A stretch of 31,761 nt of DNA from CAG-103 sp045112425 (GTDB lineage: Bacteria; Bacillota; Clostridia; Oscillospirales; Oscillospiraceae), in assembly GCA_045112425.1 (NCBI GenBank), contig JBGUHV010000187.1:1-31761 (forward strand). The letters are read 5' to 3'. The notes beneath the pieces were generated by a model. It ran no database searches. It was not told the origin of the DNA and saw only the letters and a list, made by a program, of their open reading frames with translations. Below are positions 12,601-20,681 of the stretch, in pieces (the first letter of the stretch is position 1; each line of letters opens with the position of its first letter). The translations under genes and the position numbers were made by a program.

Positions 12601-13873
12601 GATACGCCGCGTAGACCCCGCGGCGGGTGAGGTCGTCTGTCGGGTCAAACAGCCCCTCCGGCAGCGCCGTCACAGGCTGCTCGGGCTGCGCGCTCTCGGG
12701 AAGGAGGTTCTGCTCTCTGCACCAGGCCATCGCCCCGGCGTAGGGGTGCGCCTTGCCGTCGGCGCGGATCATCTCCTCGCGCCGCCGCATCGCCTCGGTC
12801 TTCGGTGCGAGCAGCATTGCGAGCTCCCCCCAGAGCATCGGCTGCTTGAGCCGCACCTGATTGTCCGTGAACGCGACGGCGGTGCGCTCCGCGAGCGACG
12901 CGAGCTTCTCAAAGAGCGGATCCTCCCGCCCCACGTCGGCAAAGGGGCTCTCCGCCATGAGATCGGACACCGTCACCACCTCGTAGCCCTGCGCCTGCAG
13001 GAGCTTGAGCTGCTCGCCGAGCGCGAAGGCCACCGGCGTGCGCTTTGCCATGTTGCAGCCGTCCTTCTGGAAGATGATCTGCCCGCAGAAGCAGTCGGGA
13101 TCGGCCTCGAGCGCGCGGCGGATCGGCTCGATCATGGCGGCGCACTCCGCCTCCAGCGCGGCGTCCTCGTCCGGATTCGTGGCCGGCAGCCAGCCCGCCC
13201 CGTCGAAGGAGGCGGCCATGTACTGGTAGCCCATGCGGTCATACACGTCGTAGCTCGTGAAGCCGTCGCCGATCTTGTCCACATAGTGCGGCGGGCGCGA
13301 AAGGCGCAGAGCATAGCCGTAGCGCTCGCGCATCAGGCTGTCGAGCCGCGTGAGATCTTCCACAGCCGCGTCGAGACTCCCGAGCACGGCGCGCTTGCCG
13401 TAGACGAAGTTCTTTTTGCCGAAAATGATGTGGCGGTAGCCGTGGTTTGTGATCTCGTGGCCTTCATCGAGCATGCGGCGAATGAGGCGGCCGCAGTTTT
13501 CGGCGCCGCCGTGCTCGTCGCAGCCGAAGTCGGGGTAGTGGTCGTAGGCCACGCCGCCCCAGGCGGCGCTGCCGGGCTTTCCGGCCTCGTCGGGGTAGTT
13601 TTCCGCCGTGCAGCCCACGACGTCGAACGTGCCGTGCGCGCCATAATCCGCGAGCGTGTCGAGCAGCACGTCGGTCATCGCCCTGCCGCCGAAGCGGTCG
13701 GGGCTTGCGGGCATGTCCATCGGCCCGTCGTCAAAGGTCATGGCGCAGATGCGCTTTGCGGTTTTCACGCGTTCGATGCGCCGGGTGTAGCCCAGATAGT
13801 GCTTCTCCGCGGGCGTGATGAGCTTTTTTACGATGCGCTTGCCCTGCTTGCCGATTTTTACGATCAAAGACAT
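12575..13873 (-). CDS. CE4 polysaccharide deacetylase-like protein with C-terminal SLH-like region
   Basis: A 432-residue protein. The NodB/CE4 motifs are visible: TFDDGP (46-51, with Asp48/Asp49), NHGYRH (143-148, metal His144/His148) and SRPPH (192-196). The family removes acetyl groups from peptidoglycan or other glycans. An insertion around 95-127 carries GGVAYDHYPDFGCDEHGG. The last 100 residues look like a degenerate S-layer-homology repeat (AMAWCREQNLL...FDPTDDLTRRGVYAAYRL), suggesting cell-wall attachment. No clear signal peptide: the N-terminus is basic and not hydrophobic, so export is open. The last residues and the stop codon lie in the arm of hairpin element copy 3. The start is 1 nt after the stop of the PHP gene. 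Confidence 0.85.
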   Translation of the reverse strand: MSLIVKIGKQGKRIVKKLITPAEKHYLGYTRRIERVKTAKRICAMTFDDGPMDMPASPDRFGGRAMTDVLLDTLADYGAHGTFDVVGCTAENYPDEAGKPGSAAWGGVAYDHYPDFGCDEHGGAENCGRLIRRMLDEGHEITNHGYRHIIFGKKNFVYGKRAVLGSLDAAVEDLTRLDSLMRERYGYALRLSRPPHYVDKIGDGFTSYDVYDRMGYQYMAASFDGAGWLPATNPDEDAALEAECAAMIEPIRRALEADPDCFCGQIIFQKDGCNMAKRTPVAFALGEQLKLLQAQGYEVVTVSDLMAESPFADVGREDPLFEKLASLAERTAVAFTDNQVRLKQPMLWGELAMLLAPKTEAMRRREEMIRADGKAHPYAGAMAWCREQNLLPESAQPEQPVTALPEGLFDPTDDLTRRGVYAAYRLSKNSVL

Positions 13874-13874
13874 G

Positions 13875-14594
13875 TCAGTGTTCTCCTCTCAGCAGATCCT
13901 CCGCCGCGCATTTGCAGGCGAAGAGCGCCCATTTGAGATAGCGCGCCGGGCCGGCGCCGCGTTTTTTGAGCTTTGTATACTGGCTGCGCGCCACGTCGAG
14001 CGCCGCGCCGCGCCTGCCGGATACCGTCACGGCGGCGGTCATGAGCGCCGTCTTCACGGCGTCCAAGGTCGCGGCCTGGGCCTCAATCGTCACCGTGCCG
14101 TTTCCGATCTCGCGCGGAACGTGCGCGTCGCTCCCGGCAAAGGGGCGGAGATTATGCGCCTCGGCAAAGGCGCAGGCGAGCGCGTTCGCGTCGCGGATCT
14201 TCCGGTCGGCGCGGCCGTTGAAGACCTCCAGCCCGTCGAGCAGCGGCACGAGCGGCGCGAGCCGTTCGGCGTCTCTTGAGCGCCCGAAGGGGTGCGCGAG
14301 TACGGCGAGCCCGCCCTGCGCATGGATGGCGGCGACGGTCTCGGCAAACGTGCGGTGCACAATCGGCTCTGTGAGAAACAGCCCCAGCAGATGCCCGTGC
14401 TCGGTGGAAAATTCCGCGCCGGGGATCACGAGAATGCCGGGATCCTCCGGCGCTTCGGTGAGCACGACGTCGTGGTCGCAGACGGCGACGCCGTCGAGCC
14501 CGGCGGCCTTTGCGGCCTCGGCGATCTCGCGCAGGGTCATGCGCCCGTCGTGCGAGGCGGCGGAGTGAATGTGCAGATCCAGTGTCAAAGTCAT
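13875..14594 (-). CDS. PHP-domain phosphoesterase
   Basis: A 239-residue protein with the PHP metal motifs: DLHIHSAASHDG (His8, His10, Asp16), VCDHDV (Asp40, His41), PGAEFSTEHGHLLGLF (Glu61, His66), AHPF (His101) and GSDAH (Asp156, His158). This is the stand-alone PHP type seen in RNase AM/TrpH-like nucleases and phosphoesterases. The substrate is not known; phosphate removal from a nucleotide or sugar phosphate is possible. The C-terminal 60 residues are basic (SGRRGAALDVARSQYTKLKKRG). It is the middle gene of a three-gene operon, with 1-nt gaps on both sides, so equal expression with the ATP-grasp and deacetylase proteins is likely. Confidence 0.88.
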   Translation of the reverse strand: MTLTLDLHIHSAASHDGRMTLREIAEAAKAAGLDGVAVCDHDVVLTEAPEDPGILVIPGAEFSTEHGHLLGLFLTEPIVHRTFAETVAAIHAQGGLAVLAHPFGRSRDAERLAPLVPLLDGLEVFNGRADRKIRDANALACAFAEAHNLRPFAGSDAHVPREIGNGTVTIEAQAATLDAVKTALMTAAVTVSGRRGAALDVARSQYTKLKKRGAGPARYLKWALFACKCAAEDLLRGEH

Positions 14595-14595
14595 G

Positions 14596-15702
14596 TCATT
14601 TCCCCAGAATCGTGGTTTTCAGATAGCGCCAGAACGGTTTGGGATCCTTCCGATCCCAGAGCGCCTCGCGCGCGCGGAATGTGTCCGCGAGGCCGGAAAA
14701 CGCCTCGCGCCAGCGCCGCGCGAGAAAGAGCTTCAAGACGGCGAGCGTGTCGTTTAGGAGAAAGCGCATCCGCACGCCGACCCTGTAGTCCGGCAGGACG
14801 GCGGGCTCCGCTTTGCCCGACGCCGCCTCGGCGTAGCGCACGGCCATCGGCGAGCCTGCTGTGGCCGTGAGCGGGAAGCTGCCCCACACGCGGGGATTGA
14901 CCTCGAGAATGCACTCGCCCTTGAACTCCACCATCGCGAGCCCTGTGAAGCCGAACGAGCGCAGCAGGCGGTATGCCCGGTCGATCATTTCGGGATCATA
15001 GATGCTCTCGCAGCAGGCGGAGGGCCCGCCGGAGATCGGATATTCGCGCACGCGGCGGTGGCACAGCGCCGTCACGAGCTCCCCGTTTTGATCAAGCAGC
15101 AGGCTCGCGCCCCGCCCCTCGCCGGAGACGTATTCCTGCACGATGGGGTCGGGGTCATAGGGCCGCATCGCCGCGAGTGCGGCGGCATATTCCTCCGGCG
15201 TGCGCGCGATGCGGTAGCGGTCGGCGGCCTTGAGCCCGAATTTCTCGCCGCAGTGCGGCTTGATGACGACGGGGTAGGTCTCCGGCGCGCCATGGTATTC
15301 CTTCGGCACGGGCAGTCCGAGCTCCAGCGCCCGGGCGTGCACGGCGGCCTTGTCGTTGAGATGATCGAGCACGGCGGGGGGCGCGATCAGCATGCCGCAG
15401 AGCGGGGAGAGGGTCTCTCTCGCGCGGCTCACGGCGTTTAAGGACGCCGCGCCGACGCACAGCAGCGCCGGACGGTCATACCGCGCCAGCACGGCGGCGA
15501 GGCGGGCGGGGTAGTCCGCATCCGCGGCGGCGCCCTCGATCCAGACAGATTCGGCCACACAGCGCGAGGAGAAGACCGGCGGCTCCGTTTTGGTATCAAG
15601 CCGCGTCTGCGTCACGACGACGCGCCAGCCCCCGCGCGCAAGCGATCGCGCGGCAGAGATCGCCGAGCGGTATTTTCCGTCTGTGATGACAATGGTTTTC
15701 AT
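14596..15702 (-). CDS. ATP-grasp ligase (carboxylate-amine ligase type)
   Basis: A 368-residue ATP-grasp enzyme. An N-terminal Rossmann-like part begins MKTIVITDGKYRSA; the ATP-grasp fold starts at NDKAAVHARALELGLPVP (117-134). It has the ATP-binding Lys148 (VVIKPHCGEKFG), the adenine hinge IVQEYVSGEGRG (187-198), and the metal-binding pair VEF...ILEVNPRVWG (Glu259, Glu267, Asn269). The family joins a carboxylate to an amine or similar nucleophile through an acyl phosphate; here a cell-envelope glycan or peptide is a guess from the deacetylase downstream. The ATG at 15702 is chosen because aggag lies 8 nt upstream; the longer open frame lacks a ribosome site and would start in the promoter region. 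Confidence 0.87.
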   Translation of the reverse strand: MKTIVITDGKYRSAISAARSLARGGWRVVVTQTRLDTKTEPPVFSSRCVAESVWIEGAAADADYPARLAAVLARYDRPALLCVGAASLNAVSRARETLSPLCGMLIAPPAVLDHLNDKAAVHARALELGLPVPKEYHGAPETYPVVIKPHCGEKFGLKAADRYRIARTPEEYAAALAAMRPYDPDPIVQEYVSGEGRGASLLLDQNGELVTALCHRRVREYPISGGPSACCESIYDPEMIDRAYRLLRSFGFTGLAMVEFKGECILEVNPRVWGSFPLTATAGSPMAVRYAEAASGKAEPAVLPDYRVGVRMRFLLNDTLAVLKLFLARRWREAFSGLADTFRAREALWDRKDPKPFWRYLKTTILGK

Positions 15703-15741
15703 GGTCAGCTCTCCTGCGATGTGGTTTCTTTCTGATTTCTT

Positions 15742-15770
15742 AGAATAGCATATCCACGAAATAAAAACAA
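15742..15770 (-). promoter_or_regulatory. Promoter of the ATP-grasp/PHP/deacetylase operon
   Basis: On the minus strand TTGTTT (15765-15770), 17 nt, TATTCT (15742-15747) with an extended -10 TG, 39 nt before the ATG. Confidence 0.7.
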
Positions 15771-15787
15771 TGAGAACCGAGAGAGAA

Positions 15788-15820
15788 CTGCAGGGGCGAT
15801 CCTGCGTGTCGCCCCTGCAG
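15788..15820. repeat. Isolated perfect hairpin (12-bp stem)
   Basis: ctgcaggggcga (15788-15799) pairs perfectly with 15809-15820; loop 9 nt. There is no T-tract. It lies between the tetR terminator and the ATP-grasp promoter and may be another dispersed hairpin type. Confidence 0.75.
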
Positions 15821-15837
15821 CGCGTTTGAACTGCGGC

Positions 15838-15875
15838 AAAAAAGACGCAAGGCACATGCGCCCTGCGTCTTTTTT
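15838..15875 (-). terminator. Terminator of tetR
   Basis: Stem aaaaaagacgca (15838-15849)/tgcgtctttttt (15864-15875), with two inner mismatches further up the stem. A and T runs are on both sides. It starts 15 nt after the tetR stop codon. Confidence 0.85.
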
Positions 15876-15890
15876 CTTTGACCGGAACGA

Positions 15891-16484
15891 TTATTTCATT
15901 CCCTTCGTCTGCAATACCTGTACGCCGTGCATGATGATCTCGCCGGCGAGCGTGGCCATCTCCTCGGTGGTCTCCTTCATGCCGGAGTTGATCCAGCGCA
16001 GCGCGAGCGCCAGATTGCCCGAGATGATGAACGCGCAGAAATAGTCCAGCAGCGTGGGATCGTTGTTCGGGTAGAAGTGCGCCACGAAATCATAGAGATG
16101 CTCGTCGCGCAGGATGCCGCAGATCCGGTCGGTATAGGCCTTGTCGCCGTTGGCGCCGAGCAGCACGCGGCACATGTCCGCGTTTTCCGCGATGAACTGA
16201 TACAGGTCGCTGAGATAGGGGAAGGTGGAGCCGTTGTACTCCTCGGCACTGTGCGCCTGGCAGACCTTGATGAGACCCTGCGCCATCTCCTCCTCCAGCT
16301 GGCTGAGCAGATCATAAACGTCCTTATAGTGAATATAGAACGTGCCGCGGTTGATATCCGCAATGGCGGCCAGCTCCCGCACGGAGATATCCTTCACGTT
16401 CTTCTCCGACATGAGCTGCATCAGCGCAAGGCGGAGCTGTCGTTTGGTTTTTCTCACGCGGCGGTCAACGGGCTTTTCGTTCAT
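15891..16484 (-). CDS. TetR-family transcriptional regulator
   Basis: A 197-residue regulator. The helix-turn-helix is at about 12-58: RQLRLALMQLMSEKNVKDISVRELAAIADINRGTFYIHYKDVYDLL, with GTFYIHYKD as the TetR signature. The rest is helical and would bind a ligand; the layout resembles the TetR_C_8-like group of Firmicutes. The ATG at 16484 is used because ggagg lies 7 nt upstream. It is divergent from the MMPL transporter with both promoters in a 279-nt gap, the usual arrangement for a repressor of an exporter; it probably represses itself and the transporter. Confidence 0.9.
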   Translation of the reverse strand: MNEKPVDRRVRKTKRQLRLALMQLMSEKNVKDISVRELAAIADINRGTFYIHYKDVYDLLSQLEEEMAQGLIKVCQAHSAEEYNGSTFPYLSDLYQFIAENADMCRVLLGANGDKAYTDRICGILRDEHLYDFVAHFYPNNDPTLLDYFCAFIISGNLALALRWINSGMKETTEEMATLAGEIIMHGVQVLQTKGMK

Positions 16485-16526
16485 AAGACAACCTCCATTT
16501 TTCAAATTGCTGTTTTCTTGACACTG

Positions 16527-16555
16527 AGTATAACATAAAATTTCTTTGTATTCAA
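16527..16555 (-). promoter_or_regulatory. Promoter of tetR
   Basis: On the minus strand TTGAAT (16550-16555), 17 nt, TATACT (16527-16532). The gap between tetR and the transporter is AT-rich. A further plus-strand TTGACA (16575-16580) with CATATA 18 nt on is a possible second promoter toward the transporter. No convincing TetR palindrome was found. Confidence 0.8.
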
Positions 16556-16696
16556 CATTTCGTTGCGGAAAAAACGAAAAATTTTTGACAGTAATCCTGT
16601 GAAATGTGCATATAAACAGCCCTGCGGGGCGTTTCGTTGATTAAGCGGCGCGACTCTGTGAAAGAAAAAAATTAGAAAGAAATAATGACAAAAGGG

Positions 16697-16725
16697 TTGC
16701 AATTTGGAGCGGAATATCGTATTAT
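16697..16725 (+). promoter_or_regulatory. Promoter of the MMPL transporter-nucleotidase operon
   Basis: TTGCAA (16697-16702), 17 nt, TATTAT (16720-16725), 38 nt before the ATG. Confidence 0.75.
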
Positions 16726-16763
16726 GTAACCTGTGAATTTGTAAAAAGGAAGCGTGTAACAAG

Positions 16764-19700
16764 ATGGATCAAAACACCACTTCCCGCACGCCGGTTCTGC
16801 GGCGTGTTGCGGGCGGCATTGTCAGTGCCCGCTGGGTTATTCTGATCATCACTCTGGCTGCGATGGTATTCTGTGCCTTCAGCAGCTTCTGGGTGCAGGT
16901 GGACAGCTCTCTGGCCTCCTTCCTCGCGGAGGACGCCGAGGCCAGACGCGGCATCCGCATCATGGCGCAGGAGTTTCAGACCTACGCCACGGCCAAGATC
17001 ATGGTCGAGGACGTGTCCATGGCGCAGGCGGAGACCGTCCGCCAGACGATTGCGGACGTCGACGGCGTGGCCATGGTGCAGTATAACGCCTCGAAGGACT
17101 ACCGCGACAATGCCGCGCTCTTCAGCGTGACGTTCCGGAGCCTCGAGCACGAGGAGCAGCTCGACGCCTTAAACCGCGTCAAGGACGCGCTCGCACCCTA
17201 CAGCACGGTCGTGAACTCCGAGGTGGACTTCGACTTTGCCGCCGTCATCATGAAGGAGATGGCCCTCATTATGGTCATCGCCGTCATCGTCGTGCTCGTC
17301 GTGCTCATTCTCACGAGCACCACCTGGGCGGAGATCCTCGTGCTGGTGCTCACGTTCCTGGCCGCGGCCATCGTGCAGCAGGGCACGAACTTCCTGCTCG
17401 GGAAGATCTCGTTTATCTCCAACTCCGTCACGATGATTCTGCAGCTGGCGCTGAGCCTGGACTATGCGATCATCTTCTGCAACCGCTATAAGGAGGAGCA
17501 CGAGCAGTACGGCATCCGCGAGAGCGTGGAGCGCGCGCTCGCCAAGGCCGTGCCGGAGGTTTTCTCCTCCAGCCTCACGACGATTGCGGGCCTGACCGCC
17601 ATGACGTTCATGAAGTTCCGCCTCGGCGCGGATCTCGGCTTCGTGCTCATCAAGGCCATCGCCTGCAGCCTCCTGAGCGTCTTTCTCGTGATGCCCGGCC
17701 TGCTCATGATCTTCGGCAAGGCCATGGACAAGACGAAGCACCGCAAGTTCGTGCCAAAGATCCCCTTCGTCGGCCGCTTCGCGTGGGCCACGCGCAAGGT
17801 GGTGCCGATCCTCTTTGTGTTCATCTTCGCCGGCGCGTTCTATCTCTATCAGCAGGTGAACTTCGCCTACAGCGAGGACTTCCTCATCACGCCCAAGCAG
17901 AACGCCCATCAGATGGCCGACCGCGCCATCAAGGCGCGCTTCGGCGAGTCGAACCCCCTCGCCGTGCTCGTGCCGGCGGGCGACCTCGAGAGCGAAAAGG
18001 CGCTGCTGAACGATCTCGCCGCCTGCGACGAGGTGGACAGCGTGCTCGGCCTCGCCACGATCGACGCCATGGGCGGCTACAAGCTCGGCGACGCCGTGAA
18101 CTATCAGGAGTTTTCGCAGCTGGCCGGTCTGGATGAGACCATGTCGCAGGGCCTCTTTGCCTACTATGCCGGTCTCCACGGCGCAACCGACGCCGTCACC
18201 GAGGCGCCGGAGGCCTACCGTGTGCCGATCATCGACCTGTTCCTTTTCCTGCACGACAAGGCCGAGAGCGGCGACTTTGAGGTGAGCGCAGAGCAGCTCG
18301 CGCTCATCCGCGATCTCTATGACCAGCTCTCCATGGCGGGCGATCAGCTGCAGGGCAAGAACTACAGCCGCCTCGTGCTGCAGCTCAAGCTCCCCGTCGA
18401 GGGCGAGGAGACCTTCGCCTTCATCGACCGCGTGCACGTCATCGCCGAGCAGTATTACCCGGCGGACGAAATCGTCACGGTCGGCACCGCCACGAACTCC
18501 TATGACTTCCAGAAATCCTTCGAGCAGGACAATCTCGTCGTTACGCTCGCGAGTCTGCTGCTCGTCATGCTCATCCTGCTCTTCACCTTCCGCTCGCTCG
18601 GCATGCCGATCCTGCTCATCCTCGTCATTCAGGGCAGCATCTGCATCAACTTCGCCATTGCGCGGCTGCTGGGCAGCTGGGTCTTCTTCAACTGCTATCT
18701 GATTGTCACGGCCATCCAGATGGGCGCGAACATCGACTATGCCATCGTCATCTCCAGCCGCTTCAACGAGCTCAGAGCCCGGGGCGCCGACTCGAAGGCG
18801 GCCATGACCGAGGCGCTGAACTTCGTCTTCCCGACGATCATCACCTCCGGCACGATCATGGTCGTGGCGGGTCTGCTCATCGGCCAGCTCGTGTCCGAGG
18901 CGGTCGTCGCCGGCATCGGCCATTACGTCGGCACCGGCACGATTGTCACGCTCATTCTCGTCATGTTTGTCCTGCCGCAGCTGCTGCTCTTCGGCGAGCG
19001 CTTCGCGCAGGTCACGACCTTCCGCGCCGAGCGCATGCCCGAAAAGCCCCTGCGCCGGTTTGCCTGCCTCGCGCTCGCGGCGGCGAGCCTCGCCGCCATG
19101 ATCCTCGGCCCGGTCGGCCTGCGCAGCGTCGCGCTCGATGAGGCGCAGCAGCGCGAGGACTCCGCCGCGGTGGAGCGCGAGCTCAACGATCTCATCGCCC
19201 TGGCCGACAGCGTGGATGCCCGGCAGACGACGATTGATCAGGAGGCCTTTGACTTTGCCGAGCACGCCGTGACCGACGCTGTCGGCGAAGATAAGCTCGC
19301 CGAGGGCGAGAGCCAGCTCGCCGCCGGCGAGGCGGAGTATAATGCCGGTCAGGCCAAGCTCGCCGCCGGTCAGGCGGCCTATGACGCCGGCAACGCCGAG
19401 CTCACCGACGCCAAGGCGCAGTATGCCGAGGGCGCGCGCCAGCTCGCCGCCGGCAAGGAGGAATATGCCGCCGGCGAAGCCACGCTCGCCGCCGCCAAGC
19501 AGGAATATGCAGCGGGCGAGGCGAGACTCGCCGCCGTCCAGCCGCTTTACAACACCGTCAAGCCCCTCTATGACCAGTATCTGCAGACGCAGGCCGAGTA
19601 TCAGGCCGCGCGCGACGCGGGCGACAATACCCGCGCCCTGCGGCTCTGGGCGTCCGTCGAGGCGCAGCGCATCGCCTATGAGACGCAGCTCGGCGGCTAT

Positions 19701-20678
19701 TCCATGAGCCAGCTGATCTCGGAGTATGAGGCCGGTCAGGCGCAGCTCGCCTCCGGCGCTGCGCAGATCGCCGATGGCGAGGCGCAGCTGCGCAAGGCCG
19801 AGCAGGATCTGGCCGAGGGCCAGGCCAAGCTCGATGAGGCCGCCGCGCAGATCAACGCCGGTCAGGCCAAGCTCGACGCCGGCAAGGCCGAGCTCGAGGC
19901 GGGCAAGGCCGAGCTCGCCGGCGCCAAGGGCCAGCTCGACGCCGGCAAGGCCGAGCTCGAGGCAGGCCGCGAAAAAATCCGCGAAAACAAGGAGGCGCTC
20001 ACCGCCGATCTCGCCGCGTTCGAGGCCTATGAGAGCGATATCGAGCGGCTCGAGGCGGGCGTGCGCCGCCTGAGCGAGATCTCCGGCGTGAGCGACCGCA
20101 TCCCCAAGAACGCCACCTACGGCGAGGTGCTCTCCGCTGCGAAGGACTACTTCGCCGATGAGGACGCCTCCGCCCGCACCGAAAACCGCCTGCACTCCGT
20201 GCGCTGCATCGCCCTGCTCGTCGCGGGTGTGCTGGGGCTCAATGCCGGCGTGTTCGGTCTCATGTGGCGGCGCGGCGGCCGCATGCTCTCCCTGCTCGCC
20301 GTGCCCTTTGCCATCGCGGCGGCGCTGCTCGGCGGCGTGATGCCGTATCTGCAGCAGGGCGGCATGAGCCTCTGGCGCGTGATCGCCGCGCTCGCGGTGC
20401 TGCTGCTGTCCATCGGCACGTTTTCCGTGCTCGGCCTCGGCGAGGACGCGCCGAAGCCCCTTGCTGCAGACGGGCCGGACGAAGCGCCCGAGGAGCCCGA
20501 GACGCCCGCCGCTCCCGCGGCTCCGGTGACGCCCGCTGCCCCTGCGGCTCCGGCGACGCCCGCCGCTCCCGCGGCTCCGGTGACGCCCGCCGTGCCCAAA
20601 GCGAAGCTGCCGGTCAACGAGCTCGAGGAGCTCGCGGATTTGGACGCTTTCTTCAAAAACACGGATCTGAAGGAGTAA
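16764..20678 (+). CDS. MMPL/RND-family transporter with XXXLXXG heptad region
   Basis: A 1304-residue membrane protein. TM1 is at about 23-43. The first five-helix bundle holds SLDYAIIF (Asp233-Tyr) and the second NIDYAIVIS (Asp658-Tyr), matching the Asp-Tyr proton-relay pairs of MMPL proteins. Large external domains follow TM1 and the second-half TM near 340. After the transporter core come two heptad blocks (about 846-923 and 989-1073) of the X-X-X-Leu-X-X-Gly type known from YhgE/Pip proteins; in the first block Leu and Tyr alternate at the repeat position. Then come three more membrane segments (about 1150-1230) and a Pro/Ala-rich tail made of a 27-bp repeat. Such pumps move lipids or amphiphiles with the proton gradient; the substrate is unknown. 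Ribosome site aaggaag upstream of the ATG. Confidence 0.92.
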   Translation: MDQNTTSRTPVLRRVAGGIVSARWVILIITLAAMVFCAFSSFWVQVDSSLASFLAEDAEARRGIRIMAQEFQTYATAKIMVEDVSMAQAETVRQTIADVDGVAMVQYNASKDYRDNAALFSVTFRSLEHEEQLDALNRVKDALAPYSTVVNSEVDFDFAAVIMKEMALIMVIAVIVVLVVLILTSTTWAEILVLVLTFLAAAIVQQGTNFLLGKISFISNSVTMILQLALSLDYAIIFCNRYKEEHEQYGIRESVERALAKAVPEVFSSSLTTIAGLTAMTFMKFRLGADLGFVLIKAIACSLLSVFLVMPGLLMIFGKAMDKTKHRKFVPKIPFVGRFAWATRKVVPILFVFIFAGAFYLYQQVNFAYSEDFLITPKQNAHQMADRAIKARFGESNPLAVLVPAGDLESEKALLNDLAACDEVDSVLGLATIDAMGGYKLGDAVNYQEFSQLAGLDETMSQGLFAYYAGLHGATDAVTEAPEAYRVPIIDLFLFLHDKAESGDFEVSAEQLALIRDLYDQLSMAGDQLQGKNYSRLVLQLKLPVEGEETFAFIDRVHVIAEQYYPADEIVTVGTATNSYDFQKSFEQDNLVVTLASLLLVMLILLFTFRSLGMPILLILVIQGSICINFAIARLLGSWVFFNCYLIVTAIQMGANIDYAIVISSRFNELRARGADSKAAMTEALNFVFPTIITSGTIMVVAGLLIGQLVSEAVVAGIGHYVGTGTIVTLILVMFVLPQLLLFGERFAQVTTFRAERMPEKPLRRFACLALAAASLAAMILGPVGLRSVALDEAQQREDSAAVERELNDLIALADSVDARQTTIDQEAFDFAEHAVTDAVGEDKLAEGESQLAAGEAEYNAGQAKLAAGQAAYDAGNAELTDAKAQYAEGARQLAAGKEEYAAGEATLAAAKQEYAAGEARLAAVQPLYNTVKPLYDQYLQTQAEYQAARDAGDNTRALRLWASVEAQRIAYETQLGGYSMSQLISEYEAGQAQLASGAAQIADGEAQLRKAEQDLAEGQAKLDEAAAQINAGQAKLDAGKAELEAGKAELAGAKGQLDAGKAELEAGREKIRENKEALTADLAAFEAYESDIERLEAGVRRLSEISGVSDRIPKNATYGEVLSAAKDYFADEDASARTENRLHSVRCIALLVAGVLGLNAGVFGLMWRRGGRMLSLLAVPFAIAAALLGGVMPYLQQGGMSLWRVIAALAVLLLSIGTFSVLGLGEDAPKPLAADGPDEAPEEPETPAAPAAPVTPAAPAAPATPAAPAAPVTPAVPKAKLPVNELEELADLDAFFKNTDLKE
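19300..19983 (+). repeat. Protein-level heptad repeats inside the MMPL gene
   Basis: Two blocks (about 19300-19533 and 19729-19983) of 7-residue units such as AGQAKLA, AGQAAYD, AGKAELE: about 11 and 12 units. In block 1 the sixth residue alternates Leu/Tyr, giving a 14-residue period. They probably form an elongated extracytoplasmic coiled or helical stalk. Confidence 0.85.
20502..20594 (+). repeat. 27-bp tandem repeat, three copies plus a part, at the 3' end of the MMPL gene
   Basis: Units start at 20502, 20529, 20556 and 20583 (partial) and encode TPAAPAAPV-type nonapeptides in the C-terminal tail. Units 1 and 3 are identical and unit 2 differs by a few silent or near-silent bases. Confidence 0.9.
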
Positions 20679-20681
20679 GCC

